Shown here piece after piece: positions 33,709 to 42,361 of a DNA stretch of 47,377 nt; the stretch's first letter is position 1; each line of letters opens with the position of its first letter. Source of the DNA: DATFMP01 sp035266845 (GTDB lineage Bacteria > SAR324 > JACQKK01); contig DATFMP010000078.1 in the NCBI GenBank assembly GCA_035266845.1, positions 1 to 47,377 on the forward strand, read 5' to 3'. Below the pieces are notes generated by a model, which saw only the letters and a program-made list of their open reading frames with translations, searched no databases and was not told the origin of the DNA. The translations under genes were made by a program, and so were the position numbers.

Positions 33709-36423
33709 TCAGGCCTTGTAGATGCGCACCTTGACCAGGTCCGCGCCGCTGCCCGTGGCATCGGTGAGGGAGAGACCGGTCGTGATGAGCCTGTTCAGGT
33801 TGGGCGTCCCCAGATCCTTGGCCACGGGAGTAACCCAGTGGCCGAACTGCTGGGTCGTGAGGATCACATCGGGACGGATACCCTGTTTGACAATGGCGCG
33901 TCCCTTGGCGCGGTCGAGCGGCGACTCCACCCAGATCTCGTCGCCATCGGCGATTCCCTCCGCGCGGGCCGTGGCCGCGTTCACCACCACGCCGAAGTGC
34001 GTGGAGACGTTCGCCGCCACATCCGCCATCAGCGGCAGCGAGACGGTGCTGCCCCAGGCGTATTGCATGCTCCGCGTGGTGAGCATCCACAGTCCGTAGT
34101 CTTCGGCCCGCTTGCCGCGCTCCGCCGCCACTGCCTCCCAGATGGCGGGGAAGTCCTTCCAGCCCGGCAGGGGGCTGTATTCAGCCAATTGCGGCTCCCA
34201 CCAGTCCACGCCCATCTCGTGCAGCCGGTTGCCCAGCTCGCGGCCCATGCGCAGGATGCGCTCCTGGTAGGGCAGCTCGTAGCGCAGCCCCTTGGCCTCC
34301 ATCGCCGTGTGCAGGTACCAGTGATCCTGCTGGAAGGGCGCCAGGTAGGCCCCATGCTCCTTGAACCACGCCAGATCGTGCGACACATCCCCGCCGGAAG
34401 CCTCCACGGAGGCCGCACGGCAGGCGCGATCCCAGATATCCTCCACGCCATACTCGCGCTGCGGATTCAGCACGCCATCCGGATAGAACTTCTCCAGGCT
34501 GATGCCGATGCCCCGACCGCGGTTGATGGCCGCGTTGTAGTCCTCCAGGATGCCTACCTTGGCCGCAATCCGCGTGGTGATCTCCGTCATGTCGCGCGTG
34601 TCGTACACCGGCTGGGACACAACCGGCTGGCGGATGGCCCAGCCCTGGTGGCGCCAGAACTGCTCCACGAACTGCGCACCGCCCACGCGGATGAGCTGCA
34701 GACTCTCGGTATCCGGGCTCTCCGGCAGCAACACGTCCGCGAACCAGTTGGTCTCGTCTTGCGTGTAGCCAAAGCACACCGTGAAGGGGATCTCCGCCAG
34801 CATCTTGGTGACCTGGCCCGTGTCCCAGTGCGAGATGGCGGGATTGGCGCGGATGTTGATCCACACGTCCGGCAGGTTCTGCTGTGGCCAGTTGCGCGGC
34901 GTGTGATCCATGAACAGCCAGGGCAGGTGGGCCGGCCCCAATGCCGGCGCCCAGGGCCCGCTGCCCAGCAGCGGCACGAGAGACTGGTAGGCGCTGCGGT
35001 TGCTGGGCTTCTGCCAGTGCTCCTTGTCCGTTGGATTGAGCGCGCCCACCATGAAGCCGTCCGGCCCCGGCACGACCGTCTTGAAGCGATCGTTGGCGGG
35101 CCGGTTGAGGCGGACGCCCGCACCCACGATGCCGCCGGGCACCTCAAGCGCGCCCACCAGCGTCGTCAGCACGGTGCGGCCCCACGCCGCTTCGTAGCCG
35201 CCCCAGCCATTGGCCACCGTTTTGCCCAGCAGCACCGCCACAGGGCGGTAGGGGAAGGTGTGGCCGTCAATCTCGATGGTCTCGCCCACCTGCGCATTGG
35301 CCAGGTAGTCCCGCGCCACGCCGCGCACCCGGTCGGCGGGCACGCCGCAGATCTCCGCCGCCCATTCCGGCGTATAGGGACGCACGTGCTCCAGCAGCCG
35401 CTGGAAGGCCGGCGACACCTCGACCGAGGCATGGCGCCACAGCTCCCCGTCCGGGCCCACCTCCACGCCCGTGACGACATGGGTGCCGGTCAGCGCCGGC
35501 TCGTCCAGGCGGGGATCGTCGAAGGGCACTGCGGCCCCACGCCCCTCGTCCCAGATCAGCGGCTTGCGGCTGGCAGGGTCGCGCAGGAAGTATCCGTGCG
35601 GTCCAACGAGATAGGGTGAGTTGGTGCGCCAGCGCAGGAACGGTACGTCGCAGGTCTGGCGCCAGTCCGTCTCGTGCAGCACCGTGTGGATGAGCGCGAA
35701 CAGGAACGCGGCGTCGGTCTTGGGCCGAACGGGCACCCATTCATCGGCGAAGGCCCCCGTAATGGAAAGGTGCGGCTCCACCTGCACGCGCTTCAGGCCA
35801 CGGGTCTTGGCCTCGGCATGCCGCCACACGCCGGTGACGCCACTGCTGGCCATGCCGTTATTGCCGAAGGACAGCACGTACTTGCAGAGGGGCGTATCCG
35901 GCGCCACGATGAACGCGCGGTGCCAGAACTCGCCGTACAGGTGCTCCGAGTGGTAGCACTTCACGCCCTGCCCGGCCCCGATGCTCTGATCCAGCGGGCC
36001 CCACGCCGCCATGAAGGCGGGGAACGTGCCCAGGTAGCCCGGTGCCACGCCGCCCTGCCCCAGCGTGAGGGCCAGGCGCGGATTGCCGCTCTCATCCACC
36101 AGGCCCTTGGCCCGGATCGCCCGCAGCCGCTCCGCCACCAACTCCAGCGCCTCATCCCAGCCGATCGGCACCCACTGCGGGTCCTCATGCAGCCCCTTCC
36201 TGGGGTTGCCCCGCTTGAGCGGCCCCTTGATGCGGTTGGGGTTGTACATCTTCTGGATCAGCCCGTAGGCCTTCACGCACACCCGGCCCTGGGCCGGGTG
36301 CTCTGCGTGGAAGTCGAAGTTCGGCACGATGCGTTGGGCCACACCGTCCTGCACTTCCACGTGAATCAGGTCTGGCCCGGCCACGCACTGGGAGCAATAA
36401 ACCGGGATGCGTTGCACGCTCAT
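33709..36423 (-). CDS. Cytoplasmic molybdopterin oxidoreductase, PadB-like candidate
   Basis: A 904-residue DMSO-reductase-family catalytic subunit. No Tat signal precedes the N-terminal cluster motif, so the active site faces the cytoplasm. The cluster motif is Cys10-x2-Cys13 and Cys49, with Pro17/Asp18 where a third Cys would be expected. The likely metal ligand is Cys156 in GVKCYHSEH. Length, lack of signal and the FeS-NrfD partner match phenylacetyl-CoA:acceptor oxidoreductase (PadBCD), which oxidises phenylacetyl-CoA to phenylglyoxylate. Other substrates, CoA-bound or aromatic, are possible, and no phenylglyoxylate dehydrogenase genes are nearby. A good ribosome site (GGGGAG) and an upstream terminator make it the first gene of its operon. 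Confidence 0.8.
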   Translation of the reverse strand: MSVQRIPVYCSQCVAGPDLIHVEVQDGVAQRIVPNFDFHAEHPAQGRVCVKAYGLIQKMYNPNRIKGPLKRGNPRKGLHEDPQWVPIGWDEALELVAERLRAIRAKGLVDESGNPRLALTLGQGGVAPGYLGTFPAFMAAWGPLDQSIGAGQGVKCYHSEHLYGEFWHRAFIVAPDTPLCKYVLSFGNNGMASSGVTGVWRHAEAKTRGLKRVQVEPHLSITGAFADEWVPVRPKTDAAFLFALIHTVLHETDWRQTCDVPFLRWRTNSPYLVGPHGYFLRDPASRKPLIWDEGRGAAVPFDDPRLDEPALTGTHVVTGVEVGPDGELWRHASVEVSPAFQRLLEHVRPYTPEWAAEICGVPADRVRGVARDYLANAQVGETIEIDGHTFPYRPVAVLLGKTVANGWGGYEAAWGRTVLTTLVGALEVPGGIVGAGVRLNRPANDRFKTVVPGPDGFMVGALNPTDKEHWQKPSNRSAYQSLVPLLGSGPWAPALGPAHLPWLFMDHTPRNWPQQNLPDVWINIRANPAISHWDTGQVTKMLAEIPFTVCFGYTQDETNWFADVLLPESPDTESLQLIRVGGAQFVEQFWRHQGWAIRQPVVSQPVYDTRDMTEITTRIAAKVGILEDYNAAINRGRGIGISLEKFYPDGVLNPQREYGVEDIWDRACRAASVEASGGDVSHDLAWFKEHGAYLAPFQQDHWYLHTAMEAKGLRYELPYQERILRMGRELGNRLHEMGVDWWEPQLAEYSPLPGWKDFPAIWEAVAAERGKRAEDYGLWMLTTRSMQYAWGSTVSLPLMADVAANVSTHFGVVVNAATARAEGIADGDEIWVESPLDRAKGRAIVKQGIRPDVILTTQQFGHWVTPVAKDLGTPNLNRLITTGLSLTDATGSGADLVKVRIYKA

Positions 36424-36449
36424 ACGTCTCCCCAGGAAAAATGCGGAGG

Positions 36450-36498
36450 CCTCGGGGGCCGGCCATCACGGCTGGTGACGCGGTAGCCGGCCCCGAGG
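36450..36498 (-). terminator. Intrinsic terminator of the bcr-GNAT operon
   Basis: GCCGGCCCCGAGG at 36486-36498 pairs with CCTCGGGGGCCGGC at 36450-36463 (one bulged G), and an inner TCAC/GTGA stem lies within the loop. Read on the minus strand, the stem is followed by a GCATTTTT run. It separates the acetyltransferase gene from the molybdoenzyme gene. Confidence 0.8.
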
Positions 36499-36512
36499 GG
36501 TCCCCCCTTCGA

Positions 36513-37484
36513 TCACTCGAATCGCCACTCCAGATTGATGCGGGCGCTCGGACGGAAGCCGGCATACTCGAAGAAGCGCAGCAGCTCCCAATCGTTCCAG
36601 CGGCAGAGGGTTTCCATCTGAGTTACGCCCCGCTCCCGCAGCCAGCCCAGCAGGTGTTGCAGCAACCCCGAGGCCACGCCGCGGTGCTGAAAGCGCTCGC
36701 TCACGCCGATGGAATCGATCACGCCGCGCGTGGTCTGAATACCGAACTCGCCGTGATACAGCCCGGAGATCAGGTAGCCCGCCGGCTCGCCCCGCAGTTC
36801 CGCCACCAGGAAGCGGTTCTGATCGGGCCGCGCCCGCACCACCTCCCATTTGTCGGCGAAGTAGTCCGCGCGACTCTCCCCCAAGACCTGCTGATCCATC
36901 GCCGTCACGGCCGGCAGGTCCGTGGCCTCCGCCTCGCGCACGTCCACGGCTTCGGATTGCTCGCGCGCCGCGAATGGATAGCGGGCCACATCCCACACCA
37001 AGTCGCAATCACGCGAGGGCCGGAAGCCCATGCGCTTGAAGAAGCCCAGCAGGTCGGTGCGGTCCCAATCCACCAGGGTATCGATGGCCTCGACACGCAG
37101 AGCCTCCAGGTTCTTGCGGTACTGTTCCACCAGCGCGCGGGCCACGCCCTCCTTGCGGAAGGCGGGGTGCACACCGAAGGTATCCAACACGGCCCTCGTG
37201 GCGGGGATGCCGAACTCGCCGAAGAATAGCCGGCCCATCAGGAAGCCCACTGGCGCGCCGTCCAGTTCGGCGAGCAGGGAGGTATTGATGCGGGGCTCGC
37301 GCACGCAGCGCGCCATCTTTTCGGCGTAGTAGGGCCGGCGGGATTGGCCGGTTTCCTTGGCGTCCAACGCCGTAACCGCGTCCACGTCCGACTCACGCAT
37401 GAGGCGGATGGTGCAGGCGCTGTCCGTATCGCCCCGCGGCTCGTCGGAGCCGTCCTCCGACGGGTGGCGGATCGGTTCGCTCAT
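36513..37484 (-). CDS. Two-domain GNAT acetyltransferase
   Basis: A 323-residue protein made of two GNAT domains in tandem (about 25-165 and 180-323). Each has an acetyl-CoA pyrophosphate-binding loop: FRKEGVARAL (109-118) and FQHRGVASGL (265-274). The halves resemble one another (FFGEFGIPATRAVLDTFGV and YHGEFGIQTTRGVIDSIGV), so the protein arose by duplication. It lies 37 bases after bcrD and before the terminator, and is probably co-transcribed with the benzoyl-CoA reductase. An acetyltransferase (BadL) is also part of the Rhodopseudomonas benzoate cluster. Candidate roles are acetylation of aromatic amines or of pathway enzymes; neither can be shown here. Confidence 0.85.
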   Translation of the reverse strand: MSEPIRHPSEDGSDEPRGDTDSACTIRLMRESDVDAVTALDAKETGQSRRPYYAEKMARCVREPRINTSLLAELDGAPVGFLMGRLFFGEFGIPATRAVLDTFGVHPAFRKEGVARALVEQYRKNLEALRVEAIDTLVDWDRTDLLGFFKRMGFRPSRDCDLVWDVARYPFAAREQSEAVDVREAEATDLPAVTAMDQQVLGESRADYFADKWEVVRARPDQNRFLVAELRGEPAGYLISGLYHGEFGIQTTRGVIDSIGVSERFQHRGVASGLLQHLLGWLRERGVTQMETLCRWNDWELLRFFEYAGFRPSARINLEWRFE

Positions 37485-37521
37485 GGGATGCTCCTCGCAA
37501 CGGTGTGGGCGATCGGGCGTA

Positions 37522-38349
37522 TCAGGCGCTCTGCTTGCGCTGCAGCGCCTCGTGGCGGAACGCGCCCCACAGCGCCGCGCCAAAGGCCCCGGCCATGATG
37601 GCATCCGGGTGCGCGATGATCTCCAGGCCAAGCTTCTGCTCCGTCGCGGCGCGGTTCAGCGCGCCCACCAGCCCGGTATCGCGCGAGAGGCCGCCGGTGA
37701 TGGCAACGGTGCCCTCGGCACCGGCAGTCTTGAGCAGCCGCACATAGCGGCCCGCCATGGACTCGTGGATGCCGCGCAGGATGTTGCCGGCCGGGATGCC
37801 GCGCGAGACGAAGTTGATGACGTCCGTTTCCGCCAGCACGGCGCAGATGCCCGATATCTTCTCCGGGCTCTCTGCCTCCAGCGAAAGCGGGCCCACCTCG
37901 TCCAGCGTCACTCCCAGATAGCGCGCGATGTTCTCCAGAAACTGCCCGGAGCCCGAGGCACACTGGCTTGTCATGCGGTACTGCAGCACCTTGGCGTGCG
38001 CATCCATGTGGATGGCGCGGGCGTGCAACGCGCCCACGTCCACCGCGGCCTGGGCCTTGGGCACCAGATAGATGGCGCCGCGCGCGTGGGTCGTCATGGT
38101 GTAGAAGTGCCCGCGCCGGAACTCCAGCGCCTCGCCCTCCCCCGTCGTGGCAACATAGTCCACCTCCTCGGCGGCGAGACCCGCTGCCTGCAGCGCCGCC
38201 TGGTACGATTCCTCGCCCACCGCGACGGGATTGCGCCGGAAGATGCGGTCCATGCGGCTGGCGAGCAGGGTCTCCGTGCCGCCTTCCACACGGAAGATGG
38301 CCGTCTTGACCACGCTGCTGCCCACGTCGATGCCGGCTGCGATCGTCAT
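37522..38349 (-). CDS. bcrD: Benzoyl-CoA reductase, subunit D (ATPase)
   Basis: A 275-residue ATPase of the BadF/BadG/BcrA/BcrD family. The first phosphate loop is IDVGSSVVK (7-15). Cys130 (SQCASGSGQF) and Cys169 (SGICAVL) are the expected ligands of the [4Fe-4S] cluster shared with BcrA. Where BcrA has DIGGQD, this subunit has DVGALH (104-109). With BcrA it hydrolyses ATP to drive electrons at very low potential into the BcrBC dearomatising module. The start overlaps the bcrA stop by four bases. The length fits BcrD/BadG. Confidence 0.93.
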   Translation of the reverse strand: MTIAAGIDVGSSVVKTAIFRVEGGTETLLASRMDRIFRRNPVAVGEESYQAALQAAGLAAEEVDYVATTGEGEALEFRRGHFYTMTTHARGAIYLVPKAQAAVDVGALHARAIHMDAHAKVLQYRMTSQCASGSGQFLENIARYLGVTLDEVGPLSLEAESPEKISGICAVLAETDVINFVSRGIPAGNILRGIHESMAGRYVRLLKTAGAEGTVAITGGLSRDTGLVGALNRAATEQKLGLEIIAHPDAIMAGAFGAALWGAFRHEALQRKQSA

Positions 38350-39701
38350 GGCGTTGCTCCTTGGCTGGCCTTGCGGGGCTCGGGGATGGGCTCCGCCCGG
38401 CTCATCTGGGCGAACAGACCGGCACCCACGGCACCGGTGAAGATGGAGTTGGGCGAGATGTTGATCGTGCGTGCGCCGTAATTCTCGTCGATCAGCTCGC
38501 GCAGGGCGGCCACGGCCGCCTCGTTGTTGGCCACACCCCCGGTGAAGGTGAACTCGTCCTCCACGCCGCCCGAGCGCGCCAGCAGGGACATGGCGCGCAG
38601 CACGATGGCGCGGTGCAGGCCGCGCAGGATGTCCTCGCGCCGCTCGCCGTTGTTGAGCCGCTCGCGCAGTTCCGCACCGGCGAACACGGTGCAGGTGCTA
38701 TTGATGCGCACGGACTTCTCCGACTGCATCGCCAGTGGCCCCAGCTCCTGCACGCCCATGTTCAGCTCGTCGGCGATGTAGCCCAGGTAGCGCCCGCAGC
38801 CCGCGGCACATCGGTCGTTCATCTGGAAGCTGGTGACGATGCCTTCGGCATCCACCTGGATCGCCTTGGTGTCTTGCCCGCCGATATCCAGCACGGTTGC
38901 CGTGTGCGGGTACATGTAGTGCGCGCCCAGGCCATGGCACAGGATCTCTGAGCGAATCTGCTCCTTGGGGAAGGGCAGGCGCGCCCGCCCGTAGCCCGTG
39001 CCCACGGAGTTCACGACGTCCAGCACGGCCTCGCCCGCCTCGTGCGCGGCGCGGGCGATGGTCTCGCGCTCCGGCCCGGCCAGCCGCGGGAAGGCAGCCA
39101 GGCTGCGCTCCAGCGCCGTGCCGATGTTGCTCTCGAAGGCGAGGTCGAGCACCTGGTTTTCCACGCGGATGATGCACTTGTCGTAGATGTTGACGAGCAT
39201 GTCATAGGAGACGCCGTCCGGATCGGCCAGCGCCTCGGCATGGCGCATGTAAGCGCTGCCGGCGAGATCGCGGAAGAACTCCGAGCGCTTGGCTTGGCCC
39301 ACCTGGAAGATCTGCTCCGCATCCCCCGCGATGCCTTGAAAGAGCGCATCCAGACGCTCCCGGAGGGGCTCGCGGAGCTTGGGAAAGCGCACCTTCCCGG
39401 CTTCCTCGCGGGCCAGCTCGGCCAAGTAGTCGAGCTGGTTGACGAACTGTTGCAGGCGGAAGTTGACCTCGAGCTGCGCCAAAAACGCCGGGACATCCAG
39501 ACCGCCCGGGGCGCTGCGCTCCAGGGCCTGGTGCAGCAGGCTGAAGCGTGTATCGATGAACGCCTCGGTCTGGGCGATCGCGCAGGCCGCGTCGTAGTTG
39601 CTGCGGCTGTTGGTAATGCCCTTGCCGAGGATGGTCTGTCCGTCCATCACCACGGCCTTGGTGGTGGTGGAGCCCAGGTCGATGCCCACGTGGAGTTTCA
39701 T
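38346..39701 (-). CDS. bcrA: Benzoyl-CoA reductase, subunit A (ATPase)
   Basis: A 451-residue ATPase, the larger of the two activator-type subunits. Nucleotide-binding motifs are IDLGSTTTK (7-15) and DIGGQDTKA (272-280). Cys298 (NDRCAAGCG) and Cys337 (STCTVF) supply the inter-subunit cluster. It has an insert of about 140 residues (roughly 45-190) after the first phosphate loop, absent from BcrD. It overlaps both bcrB and bcrD by four bases. It is slightly longer than the roughly 437-residue Thauera and Rhodopseudomonas proteins. Confidence 0.93.
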   Translation of the reverse strand: MKLHVGIDLGSTTTKAVVMDGQTILGKGITNSRSNYDAACAIAQTEAFIDTRFSLLHQALERSAPGGLDVPAFLAQLEVNFRLQQFVNQLDYLAELAREEAGKVRFPKLREPLRERLDALFQGIAGDAEQIFQVGQAKRSEFFRDLAGSAYMRHAEALADPDGVSYDMLVNIYDKCIIRVENQVLDLAFESNIGTALERSLAAFPRLAGPERETIARAAHEAGEAVLDVVNSVGTGYGRARLPFPKEQIRSEILCHGLGAHYMYPHTATVLDIGGQDTKAIQVDAEGIVTSFQMNDRCAAGCGRYLGYIADELNMGVQELGPLAMQSEKSVRINSTCTVFAGAELRERLNNGERREDILRGLHRAIVLRAMSLLARSGGVEDEFTFTGGVANNEAAVAALRELIDENYGARTINISPNSIFTGAVGAGLFAQMSRAEPIPEPRKASQGATP

Positions 39702-40981
39702 GCGGCCCCCTTGCGCTTCTGTTCCACCATCTGCAGGTAGGATTCCAGCCGGTTCTTGATGTTGGCGCCGGAGAAGTAGCGCGGGTCCACCAAGTCGGAC
39801 TCGATGAAGCCCCCGGCGATCCCCGTCCGCTTCTCCACCTCGCGCAGGATCAGCAGTTGGCCGGCAGAGAAAGAGTTGCAGCTCTTGATGGAGTTGATGA
39901 GGAAGCCGTCAGCCCCGTACTCCTTCACATATTTCGTCAGCAACGCCACCCGGCCGGGCAGGTTCAGGTTCGTGTAGCAACCGAAGCAGTAGTCGGCGAG
40001 GCTTTCCAGCGGGTGGTCGGGATCGTGCCGGAAGCCCTGGTCGTACAGACCGCCCACCTTGGCATAGCTGCTGGCCACCACCACGGCGCCTTCTTCGTAG
40101 AACATCTTCCAGAAGTCGCGGAAGCTGGTCCAGTTGGGCGGGCCCTCCACGACGAGGCGGTAGCGTTCCTGGCCCAACTCGCCCTCGGGCGTGATAGGGC
40201 CCTTGCCCTGCTTGACCCGCCACTCCACCTCCTGGCGCAGCGCCCGGTAGTACTCCACGGACGATTCCAGGCCGCGGAAGGCGCTGAACATGGGCCCGAT
40301 GTAATACACGGCCCCGAAGTAGGCGTCGATGGGCGAGGGCCGGTTGCGCGCCGATTCCAACACGGCCACCAGATCATCCTCGGCCTGCCGGGAGCGGCGC
40401 ATCAGCTCACGCAGCTTGTCGATATCGAACTTCTCACCCGAGACCTTCTCCAGCTTCGGGATGACCTCCTCCTTGAGCTGCTTGACCACGTAGGCGCGCA
40501 TGGAGTCGGTGATCATGCCGTCGCCCTGATAGGGCGTGTGCAGCATGGCCACAGGCGCGTTGTATTCCTCGCGCAGCAGTTCGAACCACTTCATGAACGT
40601 GAAGCAGCCCGTGTAGGAGAGCAGCAGCAGGTCCGGATCGGGGATCTTGGTGCCGGCGGGACCGATGTTGCCCGAGCGCAGCATGCCGATATCCGCCTTC
40701 ACGTAGGTGCACACGTCCTCCGAGTGCCCCAGCTTCTCGGCGTCCGTGACCATCTTGCCCGTGCGCTTGCGCATGGCGTTCTGCAGGGCGTTGATCTCCG
40801 GATGCACCGGCAGCAGGTTGTCGAAGCAGCGGATCAACTCGTTCAGGTTGCCCGGCACGAACGTGTAGACCAGCTTCTTTCCGGTCTGCGGAGCCTCCTC
40901 CAGCGCCTTGTAGTGAGCGGCGATCATCTCCTTCTGGAGGACCATGCTCGTTTCCTTCTGGACGCTCGCCTGCTCGCTCAT
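39698..40981 (-). CDS. bcrB: Benzoyl-CoA reductase, subunit B
   Basis: A 427-residue member of the 2-hydroxyglutaryl-CoA dehydratase/benzoyl-CoA reductase beta family. Typical stretches are YTFVPGNLNELIRCFDNLLPVHPE, YTGCFTFMKWFELLREEY, HTPYQGDG and the C-terminal INSIKSCNSFSAGQLLI with conserved cysteines. With BcrC it holds the clusters and the benzoyl-CoA site where the ring is reduced to a cyclohexadiene. The start at 40981 overlaps the bcrC stop (ATGA). A later Met (MVLQKEMIAAHY) is a second possible start. Confidence 0.93.
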   Translation of the reverse strand: MSEQASVQKETSMVLQKEMIAAHYKALEEAPQTGKKLVYTFVPGNLNELIRCFDNLLPVHPEINALQNAMRKRTGKMVTDAEKLGHSEDVCTYVKADIGMLRSGNIGPAGTKIPDPDLLLLSYTGCFTFMKWFELLREEYNAPVAMLHTPYQGDGMITDSMRAYVVKQLKEEVIPKLEKVSGEKFDIDKLRELMRRSRQAEDDLVAVLESARNRPSPIDAYFGAVYYIGPMFSAFRGLESSVEYYRALRQEVEWRVKQGKGPITPEGELGQERYRLVVEGPPNWTSFRDFWKMFYEEGAVVVASSYAKVGGLYDQGFRHDPDHPLESLADYCFGCYTNLNLPGRVALLTKYVKEYGADGFLINSIKSCNSFSAGQLLILREVEKRTGIAGGFIESDLVDPRYFSGANIKNRLESYLQMVEQKRKGAA

Positions 40982-42135
40982 GAATGCCCCCAAAGCTTGA
41001 TGGAGTCGGAGAAGGTGCCGGTCTGCTCCTTGATGACCTGGAACTGACCAGTGTTCTCCGAGTACTTGAACTCCGTGAAGGGAATGCCCTGGGATTCCAC
41101 CGCGTGGGCGAGCATGGGCTGATCCAGCAGAGCCGGATCGCAGAAGCTGGCTGCGCAGAAGATCACGCCCTCGCCCTGGCGCTGGCGACACTTGCTGACC
41201 AGGGCCGCGCCCTTGGGCTTGTCGGCGATGTAGACCGAGGCCGTCTCCACGGTCTTGTCCAGGAAGGCCTGCACCAGGTTGTCCAGGGCGTCACCCTCCT
41301 CCGCCACAGCCCCTTGGATCCAGCGCGAGCCCAGCACGAAGTCGTCCTCGACGATGTAGCAGCCGCTGCGCTCGATGGTGCGGATCAGGCCCAGCGGCGG
41401 CTGCTCGCAGAACGAGCCGGTGAGCACGATGCGGCTGTTGTCCAGTTGCGGCCGCTCGACGCGCTGCAGCTCGTCGCGGTACGCCTCCAGTATCTGGTTG
41501 TGCTCCTCCACGGGCAGCACGTTGCCCGCGCGCAGCAGCAGGTAGAGCTCCACCGTGGGCACCTGCCAGGGCTGCTCGGCACGCAGGTCATACAGGCCCT
41601 GCACCAGCTCGCGATTGCGGTTGTACAGGGCGATGCTCGCCAGCAGGCGCTCGTTGGTGATGGGCGTGCCACCCAGCGCCTCCAGGTCCGCCATCAGGGC
41701 GCGCAGTTCGCCGGCGTAGAAGGTGCCGCCCACGGCCGCGTCGAAGTTCTGTGGCAGATCCAGGTACTTGGCGTACTTGTCCGGGAACATCAGCTTCCAC
41801 ATCCCGGAAAGGTTGCGGATCACGTCGCAGATGGAGGGAAAGAGCATCCCGTCCAGCGCGTCCAGCCGCCCGCTGACGGCCAGCTCAATCGTGCTGCGGG
41901 GAATGTGGCAGATGTACGACTGGTAGTAGGCGTCCCCCCGGATGATCTCGATGTCGCTGCCCATCAGGCCCACCGGCAGCATGCCCGCCGCGTGGATGAT
42001 CTCCCGCGGGACGTAGACCGGCATGTAGCCGATCGCCTTGGCGCCCGGGTGCGCGTCCTTCCACGCCCGCACGGCCTTCAGGCTGACGTCCTCATAGAGC
42101 GACTGGCATCGCTCGATTAGTGCTTCCAGGCTCAT
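40978..42135 (-). CDS. bcrC: Benzoyl-CoA reductase, subunit C
   Basis: A 385-residue protein of the same fold as BcrB (HgdB-like), close to the length of Thauera BcrC. Characteristic elements are GYMPVYVPREIIHAAGMLPVGLMG, YYQSYICHIPRSTIEL, LFPSICDVIRNLSGMWK and GVIFCAASFCDPALLDQPM. It is the first gene of the operon bcrC-B-A-D, the Thauera order. The upstream 226 bases hold an FNR-like box and other palindromes. The related 3-methylbenzoyl-CoA reductases share the fold and order, so substrate range cannot be fixed from sequence alone. Confidence 0.93.
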   Translation of the reverse strand: MSLEALIERCQSLYEDVSLKAVRAWKDAHPGAKAIGYMPVYVPREIIHAAGMLPVGLMGSDIEIIRGDAYYQSYICHIPRSTIELAVSGRLDALDGMLFPSICDVIRNLSGMWKLMFPDKYAKYLDLPQNFDAAVGGTFYAGELRALMADLEALGGTPITNERLLASIALYNRNRELVQGLYDLRAEQPWQVPTVELYLLLRAGNVLPVEEHNQILEAYRDELQRVERPQLDNSRIVLTGSFCEQPPLGLIRTIERSGCYIVEDDFVLGSRWIQGAVAEEGDALDNLVQAFLDKTVETASVYIADKPKGAALVSKCRQRQGEGVIFCAASFCDPALLDQPMLAHAVESQGIPFTEFKYSENTGQFQVIKEQTGTFSDSIKLWGHS

Positions 42136-42194
42136 CGCTCGCGCTCTCCGTGGCTGGGTTTCCCCACACTGTTGCCGATGGCTCTCCGTCGAAG

Positions 42195-42217
42195 CGGTGC
42201 ACCGTGTACCGGTGCCG
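42195..42217. promoter_or_regulatory. Compound palindrome upstream of bcrC
   Basis: CGGTGCACCG (42195-42204) is a perfect 10-base palindrome. Its right half CACCG pairs again with CGGTG at 42210-42214 across TGTAC. CGGTGC therefore occurs at 42195 and 42210, 15 bases apart. It lies 60-82 bases before the bcrC start and looks like an operator for a dimeric regulator. Confidence 0.5.
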
Positions 42218-42235
42218 CGCCTGTGCAGGAGCTTG

Positions 42236-42241
42236 AGTATG
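42236..42241 (-). promoter_or_regulatory. Possible -10 element for bcrC
   Basis: On the minus strand this reads CATACT, a fair match to TATAAT about 100 bases before the bcrC start. It would place the FNR-like box about 70 bases upstream of the transcript start, near a class I activator position. No convincing -35 is seen. Confidence 0.35.
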
Positions 42242-42291
42242 GGTGTAAACCCGCGCCGGTTGGGCGCGCTTGATATTTGCCGGGGCGGAAC

Positions 42292-42305
42292 TTGACAAAT
42301 GTCAG
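42292..42305. promoter_or_regulatory. FNR-type binding site in the bcr promoter
   Basis: TTGACAAATGTCAG matches the FNR-family pattern TTGAY-N4-RTCAA with one mismatch in the outermost base and is symmetrical apart from that. It lies between the FNR-like regulator gene and bcrC, about 160 bases before the bcrC start. A lone half-site TTGAT occurs at 42270-42274. It probably gives anaerobic induction of the operon by the adjacent regulator. Confidence 0.7.
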
Positions 42306-42361
42306 GTGGGGCGGTGTCGTTCCCGCCTATAACCGGGGGGCGGGCGGCAGAGGGTGCTGGC

